Shown piece by piece: positions 1-5,442 of a stretch of 5,841 nt of DNA. Numbering within the stretch: position 1 is the stretch's first letter; every line of letters starts with the position of its first letter. The position numbers and the translations under genes are program-made. Under the pieces are notes generated by a model. It saw only the letters and a list, made by a program, of their open reading frames with translations. It was not told where the DNA came from and ran no database searches. Origin of the DNA: an uncultured Nitrosotalea sp. Its GTDB lineage: Archaea; Thermoproteota; Nitrososphaeria; Nitrososphaerales; Nitrosopumilaceae. The stretch is from assembly GCA_946478655.1 (NCBI GenBank), contig CAMLDG010000035.1, positions 1 through 5,841 on the forward strand. The letters run 5' to 3'.

Positions 1-1234
1 ACATTGTACATGGCACAGTATTACCTTTGAGTTGACCAGTTCGTGCATGTATACGAGATGCTTCTTCAGGATCAATTGACAACGCAATTTGTTTTTCCCA
101 GTTAAGTGTCCTTCGGGCTTCAGTCATTTCCATATCCCACTTGATGGCTTTGTCTCTTAGCTTGACAAGATCTCCTGCATGTGCTGCAATTCTATATGCA
201 ATCAATCCTGCCTTGACTTCTTCTGCAGTTGGTAGTGCAAGATGTTCTGCAGGTGTAAGATAACACAATAAATCCACACCTTCGCTTGCAGAAATTGCGG
301 CACCTATAGCGCTTGCGATATGATCATGTCCAGAAGCCACATCAGTTACCAGTGGTCCTAGAACATAATATGGCACCTCTCCAATAAGAGACTTGGCCAG
401 TCGCACATTAGCTGCCACTTCATTGAGTGGAACATGTCCAGGTCCTTCAACCATCACTTGTACATCTTTTTCATGTGCCACTTTGGTGAGTCGTGAGATG
501 TTGATCATTTCCTGCACTTGTAGTTCATCATGAGAGTCAAGAATAGAACCAGGCCTTAGGGCATCGCCCAAGCTAAAAGTAACATCATATTTTCTTGCAA
601 GTTCTATAAGATAATCAAAATGTTCATAGTATGGATTTTCTTTATCATATTTTAGCATCCATGCAGCTGTAATTGTGCCCCCTTTGCTAACTATACCTCC
701 ATGTCTTTTTACTGCAAGAATACGTTTTGCAATATCCTTTGTAATTCCGGAATGAATTGTGGTATAATCAACTCCATCTTTTACATTATGTTCAAAGGCA
801 TTAAGAAAATCATCTTCTGTAATATCAAGTGGATTCTTGTGTTTTTCTACACCATAATTGTAGGCCTCATAAACTGGAACTGTGCCAAAAGCAATTGGTG
901 CTACTTCAAGCAATTTTCTTCTGTACATTCCAACATCTCCCCCATCACTAAGATCCATTATAGTATCAGCATGATACTTTATTGCGACCTGAGCTTTTTT
1001 GATCTCTTCCTCAAGATTTTGATTTAATGTAGAATTTCCAATGTTTACGTTTACCTTGGTCTTCATACCTTTTCCTATTCCAACCACTCTAATCTTTTGG
1101 GGACGAGAATTATTGTGAGGGATGATTATCGAGCCATTTGCAATTTTAGGTATTAGCCAATCTAGCGTTACATCTTCATCATGTGCAACTGCCTTCATCT
1201 CATCTGTAGCGACACCTCTTCGGGCGGCATTCAT
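1..1234 (-). CDS. thiC: Phosphomethylpyrimidine (HMP-P) synthase ThiC, C-terminus cut by window edge
   Basis: This radical-SAM enzyme converts aminoimidazole ribotide to 4-amino-5-hydroxymethyl-2-methylpyrimidine phosphate, the pyrimidine half of thiamine. I translated 411 codons without a stop. The start at 1234 gives MNAARRGVATDEMKAVA, the usual ThiC opening (ARxG...EM..VA); a second Met at residue 13 would remove it. Family blocks are all present: ANGSIIIPHN (32-41), FGTVPVYEAY (116-125), TIHSGI (159-164), SKGGTITAAWML (183-194), LGDALRPGS (222-230), MVEGPGHVPL (261-270), YYVLGPLVTDVASGHDHI (289-306) and CYLTPAEHLALP (324-335). H267 and the histidines at 303/305 lie in the metal-binding blocks. 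The sequence ends at VPCTM, so C409 should be the first Cys of the C-terminal CxxCx4C cluster; the other two cysteines lie outside the window. Probably 15-40 residues are missing, judging by family length. The gene is divergent from thiDN. Identification is secure. Confidence 0.97.
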   Translation of the reverse strand, partial: MNAARRGVATDEMKAVAHDEDVTLDWLIPKIANGSIIIPHNNSRPQKIRVVGIGKGMKTKVNVNIGNSTLNQNLEEEIKKAQVAIKYHADTIMDLSDGGDVGMYRRKLLEVAPIAFGTVPVYEAYNYGVEKHKNPLDITEDDFLNAFEHNVKDGVDYTTIHSGITKDIAKRILAVKRHGGIVSKGGTITAAWMLKYDKENPYYEHFDYLIELARKYDVTFSLGDALRPGSILDSHDELQVQEMINISRLTKVAHEKDVQVMVEGPGHVPLNEVAANVRLAKSLIGEVPYYVLGPLVTDVASGHDHIASAIGAAISASEGVDLLCYLTPAEHLALPTAEEVKAGLIAYRIAAHAGDLVKLRDKAIKWDMEMTEARRTLNWEKQIALSIDPEEASRIHARTGQLKGNTVPCTM

Positions 1235-1251
1235 CTGTGTACTCAATTTAC

Positions 1252-1259
1252 TATTTTTA
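1252..1259 (-). promoter_or_regulatory. Candidate TATA box for thiC
   Basis: Reads TAAAAATA on the minus strand. Its centre is only about 22 bp from the thiC ATG, slightly short for a leaderless transcript (26-27 bp would be typical). The palindromic TTTAAA at 1273-1278 could serve thiC instead, giving a leader of about 15 nt. I cannot decide between them. No riboswitch fits, because the whole gap to thiDN is 67 bp. Confidence 0.45.
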
Positions 1260-1272
1260 GTGAGTAATTGGA

Positions 1273-1278
1273 TTTAAA
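1273..1278 (+). promoter_or_regulatory. TATA box for thiDN (leaderless promoter)
   Basis: TTTAAA in the context ATTTAAAC. Its centre lies about 26 bp upstream of the thiDN ATG at 1302, so transcription would begin at or next to the start codon. No Shine-Dalgarno sequence precedes the ATG. The hexamer is itself palindromic and could also be read toward thiC. Confidence 0.6.
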
Positions 1279-1301
1279 CGTGAGTTTCTAAACACAAGAT
1301 C

Positions 1302-2609
1302 ATGAATCTATTATCCATTGCTGGCTCTGATCCTTCTTCAGGTGCAGGCATCCAAGGAGACATGAAAACATTTGGTGCATTTGGAACATATGGTCTCAGT
1401 GTGATCACTGCAGTTACAAGCCAGAATACAAGGAGATTTCTTGATGTAAAACCAGTCAGCGCATCACTTGTAAAAAGTCAGATAAAATCAGTTCTTGAAG
1501 ACTTTCGCATAGAGGCAATAAAGATAGGGATGGTTTACGACAACCAAACCATAAAAGCAATACATGCAGAACTTGAAGGAATTAAAATTCCAATAGTCCT
1601 TGATCCCATATTCAAATCTACAACAGGAGGAGATCTTCAAAGAAAAGATGCTTTTGCAAATTACAAAAAATTGCTCATTCCCATCTCACATGTAATTACT
1701 CCAAACATGCAAGAGGCAGAAAAAATTTCAGGTGTAAAGATCACGTCATTAAATGACATGAGAAATGCTGCGAAGAAAATTCAAAAAATGGGAGCAAAGA
1801 ATGTAGTAATAAAAGGCGGACATTTCATTTCAGGTCCTAAGGTTGTAGACATATTATTAGAGGAAAAAAAGTTTCATACGTTCTCTCATGATAGACTAAA
1901 ATTTGAAAATCATGGAGGCGGTTGTACATTCTCATCCGCACTATGTGCAAATATTGCAAAAGGGAAAAAATTATCAGATGCGGTAGACATAGCACGTCTT
2001 TTCACAGTAAAATCAATGAAAAACGCTACAAAAAACGGAAGTGGTCTTGCAATAGTCGCACATGCAAAAGGAGACGAGATTGAGAATCATTTATCACATG
2101 CCATTTCAAAATTTTGTTTGATAAATAACATCTACAAATACATTCCAGAATGTCAGACAAATTTTGTATATTCAACATCAAATCCCAAATCTTTGGATAA
2201 CATAATGGGGTTAGAAGGAAGAATAGTCAAAACAGGAAAACGCGGAACAGTTGCAGGAGATCTCAAATATGGCGGATCAAAGCATGTGGCATCAGCAGTA
2301 TTAGAAATAACAAGAAAGTTTCCAGTCATTAGATCGGGTTTGAATTTAAGATATGACGGTACAACAATAAAGCGAGCAATCTCAAAAGGTTTGAAAATTT
2401 CATCATATGATAGAAATACAGAACCTCCAAAAAACAAAGAAAAGGAAGGTAGTACTGTATCATGGGGCATTAAGAAAGCAATAGCCAGCGTGAATACGCC
2501 TCCAGACATCATATTTCATACCGGAGATTTTGGAAAAGAAGCCATGATCCTAGTTTTTGGAAAAACCCCAGAAGATGTGCTGAGAAAAACTTTGATGATA
2601 ATCATATAG
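1302..2609 (+). CDS. thiDN: Bifunctional HMP/HMP-P kinase and thiamine-phosphate synthase ThiDN
   Basis: A 435-residue fusion for the middle of thiamine synthesis. The N-terminal ThiD half (about 1-255, ribokinase-like fold) phosphorylates HMP and HMP-P to HMP-pyrophosphate. Its signatures are IAGSDPSSGAGIQGD (6-20), VLDPIF (99-104), TPNMQEAE (133-140), VVIKGGH (168-174) and HGGGCTFSSAL (204-214), with C208 as the expected catalytic Cys; the usual GTGC is GGGC here. The C-terminal ThiN half (about 265-435) is the archaeal non-homologous replacement for ThiE and couples HMP-PP to thiazole phosphate. Its blocks are GLEGRIVKTGKRG (303-315), YGGSKHVASAVLE (323-335), RSGLNLRYD (344-352), SWGIKKA (387-393) and HTGDFGKEAMILVFG (406-420). 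R307 and H328 are 21 residues apart, the spacing I recall for an essential Arg/His pair in a crenarchaeal ThiN. No N-terminal HTH is present, so this is the enzyme and not a ThiN-type repressor. It is divergent from thiC. Confidence 0.96.
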   Translation: MNLLSIAGSDPSSGAGIQGDMKTFGAFGTYGLSVITAVTSQNTRRFLDVKPVSASLVKSQIKSVLEDFRIEAIKIGMVYDNQTIKAIHAELEGIKIPIVLDPIFKSTTGGDLQRKDAFANYKKLLIPISHVITPNMQEAEKISGVKITSLNDMRNAAKKIQKMGAKNVVIKGGHFISGPKVVDILLEEKKFHTFSHDRLKFENHGGGCTFSSALCANIAKGKKLSDAVDIARLFTVKSMKNATKNGSGLAIVAHAKGDEIENHLSHAISKFCLINNIYKYIPECQTNFVYSTSNPKSLDNIMGLEGRIVKTGKRGTVAGDLKYGGSKHVASAVLEITRKFPVIRSGLNLRYDGTTIKRAISKGLKISSYDRNTEPPKNKEKEGSTVSWGIKKAIASVNTPPDIIFHTGDFGKEAMILVFGKTPEDVLRKTLMIII

Positions 2610-2628
2610 AAGATTTTCAACCTTCAAC

Positions 2629-2635
2629 ATAAATA
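2629..2635 (+). promoter_or_regulatory. TATA box for the nucleotidylyltransferase/acetyltransferase unit
   Basis: ATAAATA in the 48-bp gap after thiDN. Its centre is 26 bp upstream of the GTG at 2658, which places the transcription start on the GTG itself. This supports the GTG as the real, leaderless start and shows that the downstream pair has its own promoter separate from thiDN. Confidence 0.6.
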
Positions 2636-2657
2636 CCAGAAATTTAGAATAATTTAC

Positions 2658-3359
2658 GTGAAAGCGGTAATTTTAGCAGGCGGTCTTGGTACAAGACTTC
2701 AACCTTATACAATATTTCTTCCAAAAGCAATGTTACCATTAGGAGAAAAACCTCTTTTAGAACACCTCATAGAATGGGTAAAACTCGGAGGAGTTGACTC
2801 GTTTGTTCTTTGTGTTAGTTACCTAAGAAAAACAATCGAGGATTATTTTGAAGATGGTAGTAGATTTGGTGTAAAAATTGAATACGCAGTTGCAAACAGA
2901 CCTCTTGCCACGGCAGGTCAGTTAAAGACAGCAGAAGAATTCATTGATGATACTTTTGTTTGCTTATACGGAGATTCAATATTTGATTTTAATTTGAAAA
3001 ACATGATAGCAAGTCACCATAAGAAAAAATCATTTGTCACCATGGGGTTGTTTGAATACAAGACAAAATTACAATATGGATTCATAGAGACGGATAAATC
3101 TAACAGGGTAAATGCGTGGCGTGAGAAACCAGAAGTCAAGGGAAACATCAACATAGGATGTTACGTCATGGAGCCTGGCATATTCAAGTACATACCACCA
3201 AACAAACCATATGGCATGGATGATGTCATACGCAGTGCAATAGCAAAGAAAAACAAAGTCAATGGATATCTCATAAAGAAGGGCTTTCTTGATATTGGAG
3301 ACAAGACTTCATACAGAAGAGCTTACCAGCACTACATCACTAGACTAGGTCGGATTTAG
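2658..3359 (+). CDS. Sugar-1-phosphate nucleotidylyltransferase (NDP-sugar pyrophosphorylase family)
   Basis: This enzyme should transfer a nucleotide monophosphate from an NTP to a sugar 1-phosphate, giving an NDP-sugar and pyrophosphate in the cytosol. The GTG start begins MKAVILAGGLGTRLQPYT, the G-G-x-G-T-R-L nucleotide-binding loop (8-14), followed by LPKAMLPLGEKPLLEH (21-36) with the conserved Lys23. Later landmarks are YGDSIFD (104-110; D106 the likely metal ligand), WREKP (154-158), NIGCYVMEPGIF (165-176) and FLDIGD (210-215). At 233 residues it is only the Rossmann-like catalytic domain; the left-handed beta-helix acyltransferase domain of GlmU-type enzymes is absent. Substrate cannot be read from the sequence: glucose-1-P, mannose-1-P and GlcNAc-1-P enzymes share these motifs. 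The GNA1-like gene starts 8 nt downstream and is probably co-transcribed, which makes GlcNAc-1-P (UDP-GlcNAc formation) an attractive but unproven substrate. Confidence 0.9.
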   Translation: MKAVILAGGLGTRLQPYTIFLPKAMLPLGEKPLLEHLIEWVKLGGVDSFVLCVSYLRKTIEDYFEDGSRFGVKIEYAVANRPLATAGQLKTAEEFIDDTFVCLYGDSIFDFNLKNMIASHHKKKSFVTMGLFEYKTKLQYGFIETDKSNRVNAWREKPEVKGNINIGCYVMEPGIFKYIPPNKPYGMDDVIRSAIAKKNKVNGYLIKKGFLDIGDKTSYRRAYQHYITRLGRI

Positions 3360-3367
3360 ACCAAGTC

Positions 3368-3814
3368 ATGACGGCCATCAAGATACGAAAATTACAAAAA
3401 AAAGATCTTTACAATGGATTTTTACTTTCGCTTGATGCACTTAGAAAATCAAGTCATATCAAACCAAAAAAAGCCAACATGATTTTTGACAAGATCTCAA
3501 AAAACCCACAGCAGATAATCTATGTGGCAGTAGAGAATTCAAAAGTAGTAGGCTCTGCAAGCATTTTGATCGAACAAAAATTTATTCATGAAGGAGGCAA
3601 AGTAGGCCACATTGAGGATGTGGCAGTAAGAAAAGAATTTCAGGGAAAAGGGATTGGGAGACAGATAGTTGTTGCACTCTTAAAATATGCTGAAAAACAG
3701 GGTTGTTACAAGACAATTCTTGATTGTACAGACGAGTTGATTCCATTTTATGAAAACATTGGATTCAAAAAGTATTCTAATTCAATGCGGTTTGATCATC
3801 GGTCAAAAAGATAA
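3368..3814 (+). CDS. GNAT acetyltransferase, GNA1-like (probable glucosamine-6-phosphate N-acetyltransferase)
   Basis: A 148-residue single-domain GNAT protein. Acetyl-CoA binding is shown by EFQGKGIGRQI (90-100), which contains the Q-x-x-G-x-G loop at 92-97. The block from KFIHEGGKVGHIEDVAV (71-87) through GCYKTILDC (112-120), IPFYENIGF (125-133) and the terminal MRF closely resembles eukaryotic GNA1, which has a KFIH block, a VEDVVV strand, NCYK, the LxC strand and FYxxxGF in the same order. GNA1 acetylates glucosamine 6-phosphate to GlcNAc-6-P on the route to UDP-GlcNAc. Members of the superfamily change substrate easily, so the general GNAT call is firm and the substrate is an inference. 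The gene starts 8 nt after a nucleotidylyltransferase gene with no Shine-Dalgarno sequence or TATA box of its own, so it is probably the second cistron. Its last 19 bp overlap the convergent membrane-protein gene. Confidence 0.85.
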   Translation: MTAIKIRKLQKKDLYNGFLLSLDALRKSSHIKPKKANMIFDKISKNPQQIIYVAVENSKVVGSASILIEQKFIHEGGKVGHIEDVAVRKEFQGKGIGRQIVVALLKYAEKQGCYKTILDCTDELIPFYENIGFKKYSNSMRFDHRSKR

Positions 3815-4224
3815 TCTCTTTTTGGCATAGGCTTTACTCTAAACAATAACACACCTATAGCAATAACTGGAATGGCAGTTATTGTAAACACCATAGGAGA
3901 TGAAGTAAGTTCTGGTACAACATATGCAGGGATTATTTTTGTTATCAGAGTATTGACGTAATACATTCCTGCAATCGTGACTATTCCGCCAGTGATCAAC
4001 AGAGAACCAACTAGTCTTGAACCGTATCTACGTGCTAGTACAAAAGACGAACCTGCAAGAACCAGTGCAGGAGCCACACTTATAGAAATGAATTCACGAA
4101 TTTGAGAGGAAGGGTCAATGTCATGAGTTGGTTGAGACAGATACACACTGATAGATATCATTTGAGCTACAAACATTGCAAACAAGCCAAGACTTGCAAC
4201 AGCTACCCATCTTTCAATTGCCAC
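3796..4224 (-). CDS. Predicted four-helix membrane protein of unknown function
   Basis: I do not recognise this 142-residue protein. It has four hydrophobic segments, at about residues 6-29, 45-64, 71-94 and 109-129. Positive charges sit in the loop between helices 2 and 3 (ARRYGSR, 64-70) and in the tail (RVKPMPKRDYLFDR, 129-142). The acidic loop between helices 1 and 2 (about 30-44) has few positive charges. The positive-inside rule therefore predicts both termini in the cytoplasm. There is no obvious signal peptide, metal motif or catalytic motif. The start is GTG at 4224: an in-frame TGA lies three codons upstream, and a TATA-like box is centred about 26 bp upstream. The gene is convergent with the GNA1-like gene, overlapping by 19 bp, and lies 44 bp downstream of the GalT-like gene on the same strand, so some read-through from that gene is possible. 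Confidence 0.8.
   Translation of the reverse strand: MAIERWVAVASLGLFAMFVAQMISISVYLSQPTHDIDPSSQIREFISISVAPALVLAGSSFVLARRYGSRLVGSLLITGGIVTIAGMYYVNTLITKIIPAYVVPELTSSPMVFTITAIPVIAIGVLLFRVKPMPKRDYLFDR
3819..3823 (+). terminator. Possible T-tract terminator after the acetyltransferase gene
   Basis: A run of five T on the plus strand begins 5 nt past the stop codon at 3812-3814. Archaeal termination often uses such T-tracts without a hairpin. A matching run for the opposite strand (AAAAA at 3767-3771) lies beyond the stop of the convergent gene. Both runs are short, so this is weak evidence. Confidence 0.25.
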
Positions 4225-4246
4225 AATAACTCATCTCTTAATTCAA

Positions 4247-4254
4247 TAAATAAA
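4247..4254 (-). promoter_or_regulatory. TATA box for the membrane-protein gene
   Basis: TTTATTTA on the minus strand, centred about 26 bp upstream of the GTG start at 4224. This predicts a leaderless transcript and supports the GTG. It lies in the 44-bp gap after the GalT-like gene, so the membrane-protein gene can be transcribed on its own. Confidence 0.6.
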
Positions 4255-4268
4255 CCAAATGATTGTCT

Positions 4269-5285
4269 CTAAACTATTCCAACAAGATTTGCAAGTTCTT
4301 TCCTACATGCAGAACCAAGTTCTTCAGCAGCCTTTTCAGGAGTCACCTTGTTGAGAAATACACCATATCCACGCTCTAATCCAGACCAAGGATCAGCTTG
4401 AGGATAAACTTCAATGTGCCAGTGAATTTGTCTATTGTTCTTCTTCTCTGGCGAGAGATGAAACACCATATTGTATGACAAATTTTTCATAGTATTTGCC
4501 AATCCACCCAACGTAGCACGTAAAATCAAAGACAGATCGTTTATCTCTTTTTGAGTTATTTTAGAAAAACTTGTTATGTGTTTTTTTGGATAAATCCAGA
4601 ATTCATATGGATGTGATGGCGCCCAAGGACAGAAAGCAAGGAATCCTTCTGTTTGAAGTATCTGCCTTGGTCCTCCTGTTTCTGTACCAACAGTCTGGCA
4701 CATTGGACAGATTCCTTTTTCATTTAGTATTTTGTGTGCTGCCTCCGCCTCTTGTTCTATGACAGGCGGAATTGTGGAAAATGTTACGATATTGAGATGT
4801 GCATGTGTTGTAGAACCGCCTGCTTCTTTTCCATGGTCTACATATATTGAAACATATGTTACTCCGCGTTGTGTATACAACCATCTAAGTCTGTCTTGTA
4901 TTACTACAAGTACGTTAGACCATTGTTCAGTGGATATACTTGCAAGAGAATCTTTGTGTTTTTCTGAAGCAACTACAACATAATGGTACCCATAAGCAGG
5001 TTCGCTGTATAGAGGTCTATCACTGTATGAGTTTTCAGATGTCGTTGTAACAATCGGATTTTTACTTTCAAATACTCTTACAGACCAATTCTGAACATAG
5101 TTGTCTTCTGTATCTTGAAGTCTTTGCAACATACCATCCTTTGCTACAAGAGAAAGTGTTGACGGATTAGTCATGGGCTCATTTCCTGGACAGTATGGAC
5201 ATTTTTTTGAATCAACGGGAGAATGACTTTCAGGAGATGTTATTACAAACCTATCAATAGAATAATCCTTCCTTAAATCCCCCAT
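4269..5285 (-). CDS. GalT-family (HIT superfamily) hexose-1-phosphate nucleotidylyltransferase
   Basis: Galactose-1-phosphate uridylyltransferase relatives move a nucleotidyl group between sugar phosphates through a covalent histidine intermediate. I take the ATG at 5285 (338 residues). It gives MGDLRKDYSIDRFVI, the usual archaeal GalT opening, and has a TATA box centred 27 bp upstream. An in-frame GTG at 5351 would add 22 residues that do not look like the family and would cover the promoter. The metal-site counterparts of E. coli GalT are visible: C29 and C32 (CPYC), H110 (SEKH), H161, and the second site H276, H288 and H290 (FHLSP, HWHIEVYP). The nucleophile should be H163. The active triad reads HAHLN (161-165) where GalT normally has HPHxQ, so a Pro and the Gln that holds the uridylyl group are replaced. 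A CPMC pair (193-196) and the C-terminal LERGYGVFLNKVTPE (303-317) also fit the family. Family is secure; the exact substrate (UDP-Gal, or ADP-glucose phosphorylase-like activity) is not. Confidence 0.88.
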   Translation of the reverse strand: MGDLRKDYSIDRFVITSPESHSPVDSKKCPYCPGNEPMTNPSTLSLVAKDGMLQRLQDTEDNYVQNWSVRVFESKNPIVTTTSENSYSDRPLYSEPAYGYHYVVVASEKHKDSLASISTEQWSNVLVVIQDRLRWLYTQRGVTYVSIYVDHGKEAGGSTTHAHLNIVTFSTIPPVIEQEAEAAHKILNEKGICPMCQTVGTETGGPRQILQTEGFLAFCPWAPSHPYEFWIYPKKHITSFSKITQKEINDLSLILRATLGGLANTMKNLSYNMVFHLSPEKKNNRQIHWHIEVYPQADPWSGLERGYGVFLNKVTPEKAAEELGSACRKELANLVGIV

Positions 5286-5287
5286 AC

Positions 5288-5308
5288 TGCTAGACTTTGG
5301 ATCTAGCA
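5288..5308. promoter_or_regulatory. Inverted repeat between TATA box and start of the GalT-like gene
   Basis: Perfect 7-bp arms TGCTAGA (5288-5294) and TCTAGCA (5302-5308) flank a 7-base spacer. The element fills the space between the TATA box (5309-5316) and the ATG at 5285, where a bound protein would block polymerase loading. A role as an operator is inferred from position and symmetry. Confidence 0.5.
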
Positions 5309-5316
5309 ATTTAAAA
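5309..5316 (-). promoter_or_regulatory. TATA box for the GalT-like gene
   Basis: TTTTAAAT on the minus strand, centred about 27 bp upstream of the ATG at 5285. This predicts a transcript starting at or one base before the ATG and decides the start codon against the upstream in-frame GTG at 5351. Confidence 0.6.
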
Positions 5317-5408
5317 CCTTTGCAAAGATCGGAGATAAACGTCAATACCACGCCATTTTGACAACAAACGAGCCGTAAGGAGTAATCATTTTGATTAAAA
5401 AATTAAAC

Positions 5409-5415
5409 TTAAATT
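5409..5415 (+). promoter_or_regulatory. TATA box for the hemerythrin-like gene
   Basis: TTAAATT within a longer AT-rich run (about 5389-5415). Its centre predicts a transcription start near 5438, which leaves a leader of about 5 nt before the ATG at 5443. Other AT-rich placements in the same run are possible, so the exact box is uncertain. Confidence 0.5.
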
Positions 5416-5437
5416 GGAAGATCAGATCTTTGAATTT
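5411..5437. promoter_or_regulatory. 27-bp dyad-symmetric element upstream of the hemerythrin-like gene
   Basis: The core AAGATC-A-GATCTT (5418-5430) is a perfect palindrome with a one-base centre. Beyond a two-base mismatch on each side, the arms continue as AAATT (5411-5415) and AATTT (5433-5437). In total 11 of 13 positions pair. It begins within the TATA box and ends just before the expected transcription start, the usual place for an archaeal repressor site. The regulator is unknown. Confidence 0.55.
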
Positions 5438-5442
5438 GTCTC

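Larger units (their letters stand above)
1240..1296. promoter_or_regulatory. Phased TGAGT half-sites in the thiC/thiDN divergent promoter
   Basis: ACTCA lies at 1241-1245 and its complement-oriented form TGAGT at 1261-1265 and again at 1281-1285, so the three begin exactly 20 bp apart. The first two form a 6-bp inverted repeat (TACTCA/TGAGTA, 1240-1245 and 1261-1266) that encloses the thiC TATA candidate. The third is half of an imperfect palindrome at 1281-1296 (TGAGTTTCTAAACACA, 6 of 8 pairs) between the thiDN TATA box and its ATG. A 20-bp step is about two helical turns, as expected for a dimeric repressor. The pattern is seen; the operator role is inferred. Confidence 0.45.

Noticed and set aside
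701..1027. 108-codon plus-strand open frame inside thiC
   Set aside because: It is antisense to well-conserved thiC codons, is rich in Cys, Phe and Ile from AT-rich complement sequence, and has no recognisable domain.
1235..1301. TPP riboswitch upstream of thiC or thiDN
   Set aside because: The gap is 67 bp, less than the roughly 100 nt aptamer, and no conserved TPP-aptamer core was seen.
2153..2512. 119-codon minus-strand open frame inside thiDN
   Set aside because: It is antisense to the conserved ThiN domain, has no family resemblance, and no promoter stands in front of it.
2640..2655. AAATT...AATTT inverted repeat before the nucleotidylyltransferase gene
   Set aside because: Five-base arms made only of A and T in AT-rich DNA carry little information.
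4571..4983. Two overlapping plus-strand open frames (4571-4762 and 4732-4983)
   Set aside because: Both are antisense to conserved GalT-family blocks, including the active-site triad, and resemble no protein.
5286..5351. 22-residue N-terminal extension of the GalT-like protein from GTG 5351
   Set aside because: The family opening MGDLRKDY begins at 5285, and the extension would be encoded by the TATA box and inverted repeat.
5383..5397. Inverted repeat TAATCA-TTT-TGATTA
   Set aside because: Six-base AT-rich arms in AT-rich DNA are likely by chance, and it does not line up with either promoter.
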